DNA of 64,000 nucleotides from Formicarius rufipectus. Its lineage: Eukaryota; Chordata; Aves; Passeriformes; Formicariidae. Below, one piece after another: positions 37,701-52,590 of this stretch (positions are counted from its first letter, which is position 1; every line of letters starts with the position of its first letter). The position numbers and the translations under genes are program-made. Below the pieces are notes generated by a model. It saw only the letters and a program-made list of their open reading frames with translations. It made no database searches and had not been told where the DNA came from. Location of the stretch: NCBI GenBank assembly GCA_013399695.1, contig VXAU01000691.1, forward strand, positions 650,992 through 714,991. Reading direction: 5' to 3'.

Positions 37701-40700
37701 TTCTGCTCCTGAGTACTCATTTTGAAAGAGTACTTTTATCTACTGATCAAACCATCACAAGCATCACAAACATTACGAGCTGCTTTCCAGTTACAGGTAG
37801 TCTAAACCATAGCATAAAACCCCCCCAAACTATTTCCATATGTGATAACATCTTTTCTGTATCTGGACCCACACCAAGGCAACAATCATCAGGTTCAGCT
37901 ATTAAAGAACTCATATTCTGATACCATAATTCCATAAAAGTTCACTTCAAATGAAAACAGTACAGAGCCAGAGAGCAATAGACAAAAGCCCAAATTTCTC
38001 ATCATTTTCTGACAAGGAAAAAAAAAAGTCCAAAAAATATTTTTTGTTTTAAATATACATATATATATTTTGGTTGAAATTGCAGTTTTCCCCTTCATTA
38101 GTGACATTTCTCCTTCTTGACCTTATTTTCCCAGAGAAGTGATAGGATTTCTTTTTTAACCATCTCAGCCCTTATCATACAAGATTTCCAGGAGCCACAT
38201 TTGGGAAATTGGGTTTGTGCATCATGGCAGGTCTGGCATGTGAGGAAGTCAGCTACATGCTGGCATCTTCCCCTCCCCATGCCTGTCCAAAAATACACAG
38301 CACAATTTCCATCCCATCATTTCAGCTAAGAAGAAAATCTGACAATTTATTACAGTCCTCCTGTGCCAGATAATAGTCCAATTGATGGTATGTGACAGAG
38401 CAGCTTAACTTCAAGAGCCAGCGCTTCTTCATATAACTGCTGTCACTTTTGCTTTTCTCAACTTCACCTCAGTAACTGATTTTCCTTTGCTGCCGCTTTA
38501 ATTTTGATATGTCTCGTTTCCTCAGGAGGCTGCTGAGAAAGTGAATAAAAAACAGGCTCACACAATATATTCTGCATGAGGTGCCCCATCTCCCACCTAA
38601 AGTGCCCACAGAGAAGAAGAGTGTGCAGATATTTGCCTTAGATCTGGTGTGCACAAACAAATGCTGCAAGTGTTCACTTGGAAGCTGCTGACCTGCCTAC
38701 TGCACACCTCCACCAAGGAACCCTGTTAATTAGTTCAGACTAAGGTCTATATTGCTTGGGTCAACTTTCTGCTGCAGCTAAATTTGCCCATGCATGACCT
38801 AAATTTGCCCACACAGGAGCTACTCTGCAGTCACAACTAAGCCTTTCCTGTAAAGAAATTCATTGGTGTAAATAAGGGGAGAGGGATGATGGACAGAAGA
38901 CTCAGAAGTTTTCAAAGTTTTGGGCAAGATTAGTACAAGGTGACATTTCTGTACACTCTGTCCTATCAGTTCAAGATCTTACAAGTTTTACAAATTGTCT
39001 AATATCTTTAGAATAGCTATACACCTCAATGTCAAAGAATTCTCCCTCAGAGAACCACCTTGACCTTGGTACGTAAGAACATTGCAGCGAGTCACGTTCA
39101 AAAGACCATCAGCCCCACTAGTGACCAAGGAGGTGGTTTCACTGTCCCAGCCTGCCCTAATTGGCAGCTCGGGAAGGGTCTGAGCCAGCAGAGGAGGGGG
39201 GGTTCATAGGAATGGCAAATGCACTGCAAATGAATGTTCCCATTCATTTCCTATTCTCACAGAATTCTACACACACACCCACCCACACACGGTGATTTAA
39301 AGGCATAATCACTAACACCTACAGGCTTTTCCCTCTAGTGAAAATTCTCCTTTTGGGATGCCTGCCTCAACTGTAAAAGAAATCAGTGAGAGCAACACAA
39401 CTGATGTAATTATACTTTATGAGAAATGCAGTATTTTTAATTTAGGCATTTGTAAGATAAATAATGGCAGTAGTAGAAATTAATTGCAGAATGCAAAGCA
39501 GCTCAATCCTTTTCATTTCAAGACTGTAGTTAAAAGGAGACTCTACAACCTGGGATGAATTTAAATCTGCATTATGCATAAATGCACATACTTAGGTTTT
39601 TAACATGCTTAAGATATTTACCTTCACAAGGGCCTGAGAAGTAACACATAGTAGTAGCACTGAAATTATACATCAGATATTATAGTATCTTGGACGCAAA
39701 TAAAAGGTAATTAACTTCTTTCAAGGTTATACAGGAACTTCTTTCCAGAAACTGAAATTGAGATTTTTTTTTAATACCTGTTTGCCTTAAATGAGGTACA
39801 GATTTTTCTTTACATCTTTTTTGTTTTGTTTTGTTTTTAAGCAACTTTTTAAAACAGAAAACAACATTTTAGAGTCTTTCACTGCTGTTTGCTTCTTCCT
39901 ATAAACTATTAGAACAGCCTGTACATTTGAATCTCATGTACTGAATCATTCTGAATTCTATTATTACATTCAAGACTGTAATGACTAACCACTTTTGAAG
40001 AGATCCATGAACCATGCCACATTCCCTGCATATTTGAAAGAGGTAACAAGAGCACTTCTTTGCAATAATTAAAAGTATCTTTTTTTTTTTCTTTAACAAA
40101 AGAAAGGATTTTTCTTTTAGAATTATACCCTTGAAATGCTCCCTAGCTACAAGCCTTCTCAAACACGGGTGCATTTAAACAATCAAACTGTGATTTGCTA
40201 ACTGTAAGACAAAATAAGACGATCTGATTGTACTTCAGAGATAATGCTGGCATCTCATCTCCCCTTCCACTCCTGTCTCTTCTCTGCCACTCAAAAAGAA
40301 TAGTTTGGGTTAGCTGCCAACCTAGACAAAGCCAGCCCATACTTAATACCTGTTCAGACAATGGAAAGCAAAAGGTCAAAGTTATGCATTCTAATTATGG
40401 GACTATTATAACCATCTTCAATCAAAGTGTTGGGGTTTCTTTTAATTTTGTATTTATACACCACTTAATACCATGGGAATGAAACTTCATTGTTGAACAC
40501 ACATAAGTGGGGATCATCTTTCAATAGAGTGCTTATTAAATTAATACATAATTTAATACAGTACAGACAACAACAGCAAAATTCAAAAGCACTGGTGTTT
40601 TTATTGAATCTGAGTCCCTGAGTGTTTAGAAAGTAATGTAAAATTAAAAGCTTTTTCAACCTTAGCTCCTCTAGCAGTCACAATTATTTCACTGTGTTTG

Positions 40701-43700
40701 CCTGAGCATTCAATAAAAAAATCTACTGAAAATCAGTGGAAGGGCTTTGTTGAATTAAACAAACAAAGGGAAAAGAACTAAAATTACTGGATCAATTAAG
40801 TCACATTGCAATTTGTATACAGTTGAACAAGAGAAGAGCAGCTAATTCTGTCAACAGGGATCACCCTTGGATCTTGCTCTGGGTTCCTCTCCACACTGAG
40901 GATGTTAACTCATTTACAAAATCTCTTTTGGACTGGAAACAAAAGATCTGCCACTGGAGGAAATCTGGGAGTGCCACATGAGCTGCTACAGCAGAGGATG
41001 CATCAGGCATCACTCCTCCCAGCTCACTCTTCAGAATGGGCTTTCAGAAGCCTCAGATGCCATCTGCATGCTTCACACACCCTCCTGTCCTGCTACAAAA
41101 ATACATTCACAGTTCTCTCTGAATTCTCTCTGAATTATGCTGAACATATTATTTAAAATATACATATATATACTAAATGATCCATAGAATATGAGTGTTT
41201 TGGAATTATGACACTGAGTGAGGTGTGTGAACTGCTGACAGTGTGTCTCTGAGTATCCCAGCCTTACCAGCACTTCTTGACTGCACTCAGGAATGTAACA
41301 GCTTTGTGCTTCTGGATTAGAGCCCTTAAAAACTCTGGCCAAGATCAAAAAGCTCCCACGTCTTCATTAAGGTTCTATAATGAGGGCTGGAAAGGTCCTC
41401 AGGAATACAGAGCAGAAAGGATCAGGCCTGCTACGTTCATTGGGTTCAAGACTCTGGGGATTTATAGGACAACTGCCCAAGCCAAGGACAAAGCTGTGAG
41501 AGCCTTGTGGACTGCACCAGACTGCCCTAGAAAATGGAGGTTGTGTGGATGGGGTTATAGTCTGCATCAAACAGGCAAAAGATCACTTCCCAAACTGCCT
41601 TAAGACAAAATAAAAAAACCAAAACCAACAAAAAACCCCTTCAAAATAAAAGGAAAAACCAAATTAGGCACAACCACTCAGTGGAATTTCTTATGTGCAG
41701 TCAAGTGAAGAAAGAGTTGGCTTTTTTACTCAGATTTTAAAATGTGAAGACACTGACTTCATTCCCCCCACCCCACAAAAATCATCACCTGGCATCAATA
41801 AATGGAAGAGATAATTTTAGTGGAGTCATAGCTGCGTGTACACCCAGGGTGTTTTAGCACTGATGGCAGTTTTAACAACGAGAGTTTCTGGCTCAATGTC
41901 TGTTGTGATAGAGGATATGTCCAAATATTTGTAGAGCTCCCTGTAGCCTCCTGGTTTCAAGGTAGGCTGTTCCTCTATGCAGTGACACTGAGCCACAATA
42001 ATTCTGATCCAAATTTAACACTTCCCAAAAACACAAGGTATTGCTATTGAATTCAAGCAATCACATACTCCTCTATGAACCGACTTCTTGGGTTACATCT
42101 TTCAAGTGAGCATTAGATAAACTAAATTTATACAGTAGGAGCTGCTGAAACTTCAGCCTAAAAATCCTGAGCCAGGATGGGCACAGTTAGGAACTATTAA
42201 CTACCACACTCCATCCAAGGACTGGAGACTTTGCATGCCATATGGGTGGGGAAGGTGTCCTAAAAGAAGGATCACCTAGTGTTTTAAGTAAAAAGAAATG
42301 AGAGACAGAGTGTACAAGCTTTCACTACCAGTATTTTCTCTGGTCAATCAAAATAAAATCTATCACTTCTAGATGAGATAACACAATCCTATTGTTCCAT
42401 TACTTATTGTGCAATTCTTCAAGTATGTACTAATTCAATATAGTATTTTCACCCAAATTAATAGCCCAGTTTCTGACATTATGTACTTGTCAAAGGTGTA
42501 CTGACCTTCCTTAACAATAACACCACTTCTGAATAGACGTAGAATGGTAGCATTTGGGGAATAACTTCAGACATCTGCTTTTTCCTCTCTCAAACCTTTC
42601 TCCATTTAAATAAGGACAATTTTTTTTGCTATTTCAGAGGCGAGAGGGAAAAAAAAAAGTTGAAACCTTCAATAGATTATAAAATAATGTTTCATAGTCT
42701 TCCTAATACCCTCTTAATTACTGTTAGCACAGGTTACTCCAACAGTGCTAATGGCTCCTTAGCATTTCCAGTACTATCGACTACTCCTGAGTAGGTGATA
42801 ATTTGTCACTAAACTTCACTGCTGCCTAAAGCCTGACTGAAAATCTCAACACCTCACATCTCTTTGGCTGATGGTGGAGCAAACCCTCCATCTCCCAAGG
42901 CAGACAGATGATCAAAATTCTTCAAGGCTGCATGTGCTACTCCTAGAACTCCTTGAGCGGAGTATGAAGAGGAATGGCCAGCACGGATCAAAGCAGTCAT
43001 CCACCTAATCCCAAATCCCGTCTTGAACAATGACATTTTACAGGAAAAAAAACCCAAAACTCTTCATTTGGGAGACAAATCTACCCTGTGAAAAGTCTAC
43101 TTTTTACCACATGTGCCACAAGACCATTTATGCAAGGAAGCATGAAGATCTGTAATCCTTTCAACACTCTGACATAATTTAAATACTAATCATTTCAAGT
43201 AGAGTGTTATTTTATTCTTATTAATGTTCAGTTCAGGATACCATATGGCAGTGAGTGATGCAGATTAATCATTAGCCCCAAGAGAAAAACAATCTCTCTG
43301 TGCTGGTGTTGAACAGGCCAGATTTCCATTTCTGTGCCTTTCCTCCTTGAAGAACGATGAATCCATCCTCCCCACATCTTCCAGGATCCCACAGCACAGC
43401 TTTACCGCACCGTGTCTCAAAAATGAAATCTTTCCCTTCTACTGAGAGAGTTCAATGAACAAAAATGAAAACCTGACTGGGCTGCTGAAAAATAGACTGG
43501 ATATTGTTTCCTTGGGACGCGTCCCAGGCCAAAAGCCGGGTGAGACTCAGTACTTTGCAAAGTGATAGCGGAAAAGAAAGGTAAAAACATGAGAGGCAGG
43601 AGGGGGGAGAACAGACCATAAAGTCCCACAGGTCGGGGCTACATCTGTCCTACCTCTGACATCCCCTTCCAGTTATTTGCACCTTCTGTATGACCTTACT

Positions 43701-43918
43701 ACCTGTTCCTTTTGCTTCTCCCCTATCAGAAAGTTTGATCTCAAAATTGCTTTAGGAGGTTCAGGAGGATTCTGAGCTGTTCAAATGCAGCATTAATGGG
43801 GAACATATAAGTGCAAATATAAGGATAAAAAATCAGGCCTGAAGGATTGTAGTGAGTGAGAGCTCTACTATAAAATAAATTAAACTTAGAAAAGGTGCAA
43901 AGAAGCACAGGAAACTGA
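34785..43918. other. AT-rich intron; short A-run and a GC palindrome
   Basis: An A16 run followed by A/C sequence lies at 35051-35083. An imperfect palindrome centred on GATCCCGGGATC lies at 36469-36490 and a second, GGGACGCGTCCC, at 43514-43525. A short A/C tract is at about 41605-41640. No gene or repeat family is identified. Confidence 0.45.
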
Positions 43919-43936
43919 TTTTTTTTTTTTTTTTTT
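43919..43936. repeat. T18 homopolymer
   Basis: An uninterrupted run of T without recognisable retrogene sequence on the side where a poly(A)-tailed body would lie. Confidence 0.85.
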
Positions 43937-46900
43937 AATGGAGGGAAGTTACAGTGATTGAAAGACTACAGATTTCTAGTCACATCCTTGCTTCTTATCT
44001 GCCTCCTTTTCTTTTTGTGCAAGTCCTTTGGCATCACAGCCAATGTTACGTTTTTCTACAGTGCCTGATATGTCTTAGAGGCTATTATTAATAATATATA
44101 ATCCAGCTAGACTTGCAAATTATATGTCTTTTACATTTATTACACCTGCTCAGGCAAGTTTGACAGACTAAAATATTCACTTAAACGATGCTTCAATTTA
44201 CCAGAATGTAGCAGGTCAGTGCAGGCCATAACTTACATTCATACTTTAAATTGGGCTTCCTAAAGTAGGAAAGGCATTTAATTAAAACACCAAATCTCAC
44301 TTCATTCATGATAACTTGTAAACATCCATTAGGAAGTTTATACCCGAACTACTGTTAGTGTGGGATTTGCTTCTTGGCTGCTCCATGGCTCATTAAATAG
44401 CTGGTTTTCCCCTCACTGGTGACAGGTGATTTGGGCCAGGTTGTAACTAAGGACAGTGAAAACAGCTGTACAAGAGACACCTTTAAGTGAACTCCAGCCA
44501 TGCTAAAAGCCCTGAATTAAGGTGTTCCATGAACTTAGCAGATACTATAATATATAAGACAAAATAAACACCCACAGACAGCAATACTACTGCAGTACAA
44601 AAGCTGGCCTTGCTAGATATGAGCCATTAAGTCAACAAGACACTGGCCATTTCAGACCTTGAGTGTTCCTGTGGGAAAATTATCATCCCTTAGCATGTAG
44701 ATATACTGTTGAAACAGGGGCTTGGGCATGCACAAATCTATGCTGCTAAATGGATGATAAAGAGCTCAGTAACTGGCAAATGTAGCTGTCAAACATACAT
44801 AATAAAGTGTCTTTCTGTATGAACGTAAGAGAACATCTGTGTAGGTGGATTAACATAGGAGGGGCTACCCAATGGGAAAACAGACATGACAACCCTAAAA
44901 TACAATAGAAAGGGATAAAAAACAAGAGTGGGAAAAACCCCAGGCCAATTGCAATATGAATACATCTGTTACATGAAGAAGAATTAATAAGACAAAAAAA
45001 AAATATATAAAAGTACTAACTGAAGTCAGGAGAGTCCTCATTAGAAATAATTCATTAAACGGTCATTGTTACCCTTTTGTCCTGATGAATAAACAGCCTG
45101 AGAAATCCAGATAGATGCTTAGGTGTGAATATTTACTGTCAGTCCTCATAACTCTTTGACAATTAAGTTTGTAACAGACAAAAATGTACACACATTGAAC
45201 ACAACTGCTGCCAAGCACTGTTTCCAGCTATAGTGATCCACACAGTGAATCCTACTGTGCAGTACTCTATCTACCCTCTTTTTTCTTTAGGCTATTACAT
45301 ATTTCAGTATTCTGTAAATTAATCTGGGTAAAGAAATACACATTACTATAGTTATGCTCTGCAAAAGTCACTGCAGACAACAGTCTGACTACATATCATG
45401 TCAGTTCTTTCTTTGCAGCAAAAAGTGATAGGTGCACTGATTATACAAGTATCATGACAACCACATCAAATAAACTTCATTTTTCATGGAGTAAACTGAC
45501 AATGACATTTCATGTGGGGAACAGGGGACAGATTTTCAAATCTATGGAAATCTTTGACAGCTCAGACACAAAAGTAGGCTGGGGTACCATAGACATGTCA
45601 GGGAAGAATAAAAGCAAACTTTTTTCATAGACAATAGACAAGATTTTACAATTTACATTTTTATAGGCTTGTTCAGTTACTCAGGAAAGGGGATAATCAC
45701 TATATTTTCTCAAATCAATCAGTAATTCACATTCATTACATCTACCTACTCTCCTTTAAAAAGGGGTGCTGACTAACCTGGAAGTTGAGGTGCAAGATTT
45801 CCCATGCTTAGCCTTTAGATCTTCAAGAAATATATCCAATGAATTAAAGACAGGTTGGGTTTTTAAAAAAAAAATAAAAAAAAAGAAAATATTTAATTTT
45901 CAATTTTGTGGGTCAAAGAGAGGAGAGCTTTATAAAATCCCTAAAGGCAATTTCTGCAAGATGATAACAGTTTCTTTACCTCAATCCCTGGAAAGTAATG
46001 GAAGAGACACACTGAACAAAGTTAGATTTTCCTTGCAGTGTGTAGGAGCTGGATTACTCAGGAATCCTAAATGCAAATTAATGCAAATGGTACTTTTCCC
46101 TATAGCACAACATTATTTGAGTGGTATAAAACAACAACAACAACAAAAGAAAATCAGCTTTCTATGGAAATGGAATTTGGAAGAAAAACAGTAAGAGAGG
46201 CTTATGAATTTCAGAACATCCTGCATGTTATGTTTTATTTAGTAAGATTTTGAACATTTTAATTAAAAATTTCTAATTCTTCTGTTTTCAAGCATAGATT
46301 CTCCTGCACAAGAATTCATGGTGTCTTGTTTCTTCCCAACCAAAAGGAAACAATAAGGCACTGACAAAAGCATGAACAGCCCCCGCTTATCTGAATAGAA
46401 TGCTAACATCCAAATGCAATTTTGGGGGATTAAATATTAATAGGTGTATGGATAGTTTGTCCAAACCAAAAATTAGCTACTACTATATTATATAATACTG
46501 CTAATTTGGGATAGAGCACAGTAAGTATCTCTCAGGAGTTTGTAGCATTAGAGGGTGTGAGCAGGGATTCTGAGCAATGACAAGGGTCGCTGATAAGAAA
46601 AGAGCACCAGTAAAATAAACATGCTGAGTGTTAGGAAAAGAATATGCAAAAAATCCCCACATATTTTGTGTTTAACCTAATGCATGTGATAACCCATTAT
46701 CTTACGGTATCAGTCCTATAATTAGGTTCATTCTTGTAACAAAAGTGTCAATAAATACGGGGGATCTTCACACTGAAAACAAACCCCAGGTATTTAGATC
46801 ACATTCTATATGTCATTTCAAAACCTTATTCGATTTGCTCACATACAGACCCAGAGTTTCACGTAGCAGAAATGTGTGCTGCTATAATTTTGACTCTGAA

Positions 46901-49900
46901 TGCTTTTAGCACACCACTTTTTCTTCCCTGGGGGTATGAAATACCTGACTGAAACACAGCTGCAGGAACTTCGAGGCAAGTAGGAGGTTTCACTGAGAGC
47001 CCAGAGGAACAAACCATCCTGACAGACATTTCAGAGGGGCAGGAGACTGCCCAGGAACTGACTCTGCATCTCAGAACTAGTGATTATTGATTTCTATAAC
47101 CTGCTGAGCCAGTTCAACCAGAACACAAAATTCTTTAAGACCAAATATATATACAGAACTTGGATTTATTCCTGCAATGACCAGCATTGTTCCAAAATTA
47201 CCAGTAACAAAGTGCATATGATTTTCCTGCTCTATGCAGGGAATTCCACTTTAGATACATGGACTCTTCTCATGAATCAGTTAATCAAAATGTTCCCAAA
47301 CCACACTCCCAGGCACACTGCAATATACTATTTTATTGTATTTGAATGCTTATGTCAGAGGTTTGTTTTTTTAGCAAGGAAAAAAATTCAGATATAGCTT
47401 GAATTATTCAGAGAAACAAGTCAGAAAGGCAGAACTTGTATAGTGCATAAAAACATGACTATTATAATTCCATGGGAAAAAAAATGGCACTTGAAATACT
47501 TCCTGTCTAAAACAGCTTTCAAAGATACAGAAATAAACTGTCTTTTACTGCTCAGTTCTTCTGTGATGATTTTCTCTTGAGCAGAGAGGGGAGAAACCTA
47601 AAAGTTATTATTTTCCTTGTAAAGACCTGGAGGTATATGATAAATGGGATGACATAGAGCCTAAGTTTACCCATGGCTTTGGATGTCACAATGATAACTG
47701 ATTTTGTAGATAAAGGAAATGTAGTAGAACTAACCTACCTGAACTTTAATATTAAGTATTTGACACCTATAAGAAACTATTAGTTAATCTGCAGAAAGGG
47801 ATAGCAAAAGATTTGTAAAAATAGATAAAGAGTTGCTTAAAGGGTACGTGGCAAAGACATTGCAAGAGGAAAAGGAACAAGTGAGCTGGAGGCTCCCTCT
47901 CTAATGTTAATGGCTCCATAAAAAAGCAGAAGGTGCTGTCGGGGTCTGCTGGTGGCAGGAAGTTGAAAGCCATCAGCTCAAAGGGCAGGAGAACATCAAA
48001 CGTGAAGAACTGGATGACCTTGAGAAAGATGGCAAAATGAAATTTAACACTATTAAAATTTAAGTGTACTAATAACAGGAAATTGTAGCCTGGGGGGTAG
48101 TTCATGGGGAAAGTTACAAGATGAAAATATAACTGGAATACTAATTAACAGGATGACTGTGCCCCAACATTCTTCCACCTCAGCAGCTCCCATTTACTCC
48201 CACATACCTCTTTTTAATGCCTTAGTTTCCCCACCTCTTTTGGAAACTATCCCCTTCTTCCTTACAGTGCCTGTATTTATAGAACCACAAAGGGGTTTGT
48301 GGCTGGGAGGGAATGGATCTCTGCAGAACTACCCCAGCTGCTCCTCTCTCCTGTTAACATGATCATGAAAGAGATAAACATACTTTGCTTTTCTGTACAA
48401 GCATTTTTGGTCTTTTTTTCTAGAGATACTGGGAGGGATTCATGCTCTAATACAAGCCATGAGGGTCTTATCTAGAGGGTTTTACACAATTTTTTTTAGA
48501 TATCATTAAGAAAAATGAAGTTAAATTAATATGGGTGTAAAGGATTACTAAGGCCAAGTAGTGAATGGTGAACTCAACAACAAGTAGACTAAAGGATGTT
48601 TGCTCCTTTGCCTAATGCAATGAATTCCAAAACACAATTATAACTTATTTTTACAAATGGATCAGAAGAATAAAAAATAGCAAATTAAAAGAATAATATT
48701 GGTACAAAACAAATGCCATGAATACACTGTCATGGAAATTAGAAAACTTCAGAACCATTAAAGGAATTTGATAGCTCCAAGCAGTCATAAGAATCATTTT
48801 TAAGACAGAGCCTGACATAAAAGACATTATGTGATATGGTTGCCAGAAACAGAGCTGATTTTGTTTACCCAGAAGTGTTCTGTGATCATAACTCTGAATT
48901 TGGCAAACTGTTTGTGCCTAAAATACACGACATACTTTAATCACAGGGATCTTTCTTGTTATATACAGGGACAGTAATATAAGACATTTACATTAAAATA
49001 TTTATATATTCAGGCAGGGCTTATCCAGAAAGAAACACATTAGATCCTTATATGAATAATTTTACATTAATGATTTTTAGTTGCTATTGTTTTATGAAAG
49101 AAAATATATCTATAATATATAAATACACACGTGTGTGGGCACGTTTGTGCACAAAACTGTACTTGAAAATTGTAGATACTTGGAAATTAACAGCAGACAT
49201 TCTTTGCTCTTATTGTGGATCCAATTTTGCAGTCAACAAAAGTATTTGTTATTATAACTATGAATATAAACAATAAAACTTCAGTGAACTACTAGTTGGT
49301 TTATTAATTGCCCTGACACCACTTCTTCCAGGAGTGGAGGGCCTGGGAGCAAGTCCAGTTGTAATATTTCTTACGGCTTGAAAATTCCCAATACAATAAA
49401 AGCCCCTTAATATCAACCTTTTTTAAAACAAAAATTTATTGATAAAAATTAACCCCATTTTTTTCAGATCAAGAACAGCCAGCAATTTTGGTTTCTCTTC
49501 TATAATGTGCATTAGAAAAAGATGTCGGGGAAATCATGTATTTTTGGTCAGCTATTATTTTACAGGCATTTTTTACTCATTTTCCACCCACAGTCTCTCT
49601 GGTTTTTAGTAGAATTAATCAAGCTTGTTCATTCTTTCTCTCCAAAGGACAGCTACTGCAAATTTCAGAACACCCTCAGCCTCTGAGGCACTTGTCACTT
49701 ATATAACCAGAATATAATTCAGTATGTACAAAAACTGCATTACAGTATTCAGAGTTTTAACTCTTATTTATGGAAACAGGAGTGGTGCAATAAATCTCCG
49801 TGAGACACTTTATGATTTACATCTCCTTAGACCTCCCTGCAAAACAAATACACGTGGCAAAAAACCTGGGGTTTAGTATCTGAGTCAAAGTCATGCAAGG

Positions 49901-51412
49901 CAACGGGTATTTTAAGTCACAAAAATATTTTGGGGACCATTAACTACCTCTTTGTGGTGGTCCCTGACTCTTTTTGGATAAATACCTTTAAATCACAACA
50001 TAATCTGTAAGGTGTCACACACTCTATAGAGGTTTCTGCATTGCTGCTTTGAAAACTCCCCAAATAAGTTGCTTTAGTTTTGTTAAAGCACCAGTTTAAA
50101 TGATTCCAGGTCACCAAGAGGTGACCCCACACACATTTAGTGAACCCAAAGACTGTTTCCTCTCACCCCCAGTTTCCTCTCACCTGCACACTCAGGTCAC
50201 GACTTGCTGTGGGTCGCTGTTCTCAGGCATCTCCTGACACCCAGGAGTACACTCAGGAATTCACACGTCCTGCCCCAAGGATAGAGATTTTAAATCCTTC
50301 TCCTTCCCATCCTACTTTACTGTCACATTGATAAAAGCAGGATACAAAGGTCAGGGTTGATGCTGAAGTTCAGGAGTTCTTGCCAAAGCCCTCTCTCCAC
50401 GGGCAAGACCTCACCATGGTGTCTCATGGTTGGTGTGTGCTCCTTCAGTCATGTCCCCCTGCTCTAAGAGGTGACCAGCTCAGGAAGAGTCCTTGGCAGT
50501 GAGGGAAAACCACTCAGGGATAGTTGTGAATCCTCCAGAGAGGAGCAGACAGGAGGACATGTGACTCCTGGACATGTCCCACAAAGCAAGACCTGCCTGT
50601 GCTCCTGCACCTCACTCAGGGCCATGTATATGGGATTTATTTTTTTTCAAGTTTAAAAAAAGGCCTCCTGGGAATGCTAAAAGGAGAGATGGCATTTGAT
50701 GCAACCAACACCTACAGCTCTGAGATTTCAGAGTGCTGTTTGTTTTGCACAGAGGCTGCTCCAGTGAGTGTGTTAATCCTGAGAAGAGGTCTCAGAGTGC
50801 TGCAAGATCAAACTAGGAAGGGACAAAAAGTATAGGAAGCTAAATATGTATGATCCTAGAAAGAAGATATTTTCAACAAGGATTAATTTTTAAGAAAATG
50901 GCTTCATGCTGTTCATACATAGTTCAAGCCTTCCCTTATTATATACAAATAACAAATGTTTATTTCTTTGGATGGCTTGTCAGGATGTGTCAGTTTGTGA
51001 TGCTTATGATAAAATGGCAACACAAAGCTATAGTATATCAGGCCCCTTGTGTTTTAACCCATTTAGTGCTTATGGTTCTACCTCAGTAACTCTGTACATG
51101 AAAAAAATGCATAATGTTTTTCCACTTGAAAAGTCTACACTTCAGGGATTCTGGTGTATTGAAACAGCTCTGCATGCCCCACAAGTTACTTTATTTCTTC
51201 TTTCCCCGCCCTCCCCCTCTATTTCCAGATCCTCATTTATTTTTGTTTTTAACAGAATTTAAAATTAAGGTTTTTTAGAGCAGATAAAACAGCCAAGTGC
51301 TCAGTGATGCTTTTAGGAAAATCCCTCTTTTGAATGCAGAAGCTGTTGCAGTTCTGCTATCCATAGCAGATCACACAGCAAAGTCTAACAAGCTTCTGGG
51401 GAAGCAGCGAGC
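43937..51412. other. AT-rich intron; short simple repeats
   Basis: A (CAA)n run lies at about 46130-46145 inside an A-rich stretch whose plus frame (45766-46194) is open for 142 codons but lysine/glutamine-biased and without domains. ATAT and CACACGTGTGTG words occur near 49100-49140. A possible but weak CR1 remnant lies at 48280-48320. Nothing else is identified. Confidence 0.45.
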
Positions 51413-51446
51413 TTTTTTTTTTTTTTTTTTTATTATTATTATTATT
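51413..51446. repeat. T-run followed by (ATT)n microsatellite
   Basis: About nineteen T are followed by five ATT units. A simple sequence repeat, probably length-variable. Confidence 0.9.
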
Positions 51447-52590
51447 CTAGTCAGTCAACTGACAACAGCTCCAACCCGGGTAGAAATCCTTTAAACTGCA
51501 CTTCAGAAATCACCATCACAATTGTTACTAATTGGCACTTTCGCTGGCAGCCTCGGGAACAGAAAAGCAGCAGTGGCTGAAGGGGACCTGGGGAGTGAAC
51601 CCCCTCCTGCCTGGCAGGGCTGGGGGATCTGAGAACAAACTGCCCCATCTCGGCTGTGCCTGGGGATGACTGGGAAGCATCCCAAAGTGCATCAGGGATC
51701 CTAAGAATCATTAACAAAATACTGTTAAAAGATGCTTTTAAATGGTTACTCTTCAAGCCTGCAGTCACACATTGTCTTTTATTGGTTTTCTTGCTTACCA
51801 TAGAAAGGAAAATAATTGAGTCAGGGCGAAAGCAAACCACGACCCAGGCTGTGCCTGTGAAATCTCAGTTGAGAGATCCAGGATGAATGCGTTTAAAATT
51901 TTAGAAACCTTTTTCTCATTTTTACTGAAACTATTGGGTGTACGTGCTGTGCTCGGATTGCAATCCCCAGCCAACTTCCGAGCCCACTTCTTGGCTGCAA
52001 ACCCATCTACAAAGACCACGTGCAATATGGTTCTTCCCTAAAACACCCAACAACTGTTTTTCATAACCTAGCACTTTCATGACTTTTTTCAATCCTTTTC
52101 CATACCTAATGGTATAGGACCACAAAAACAATGCCTAGATTTTGTTAGGAGCTTTTCATGAACCATTAATCTGAAGAAAGACCAGGCCCTTAACTCCCGT
52201 TAAGGCAAAAGCTTTTTCACGTGAGTGAAACCTGCAGGAAGGATGTAAATTACAGGAGCAATTGCCCTATTGATTGGGTGATAAAATGGCTTTCCCACTG
52301 TGTGGCAATTAAGGGATTGTGGCATTCCTTTCTTGAAAGGCTCTTTACTGCCAGACAGCCAAACACAAAGATGCAGGTTTGCACTTTGCTTGCAAGTCCC
52401 TGTGCACAGCTGGATACACACGGTATTCCCCTGCAACTATTGAACTGCTGCTGGGGTTAGGCTTGCTGGGTATGGAATGTGCATAAATCAAATCAGCCTG
52501 CCAACCAAGTTCCAGGAATGGCAAAAGAAACTGTTGCACTTATTTCACATATTAATGGGCAAATAACACTTTCCTGTTTTAAGCATGTCT
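51447..52590. other. intron; GC-richer patch, nothing recognised
   Basis: From about 51540 to 51690 the sequence is GC-richer, and a minus-strand frame of 129 codons (51451-51840) spans it. It shows no known domain or splice-site framing. Probably non-coding. Confidence 0.4.

Noticed and set aside
43919..43936. Poly(A) tail of a processed pseudogene
   Set aside because: No cDNA-like body, poly(A) signal or target-site duplication was seen beside the T-run; the same holds for the runs at 15072, 51413, 59493 and 63557.
45766..46194. 142-codon plus-strand open frame
   Set aside because: Lysine- and glutamine-biased because it crosses A-rich and CAA-repeat DNA; no family resemblance.
48280..48320. 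Third CR1 3' end
   Set aside because: Only TAGAACCACAAAGGGG and a few later bases fit; too short and diverged to call.
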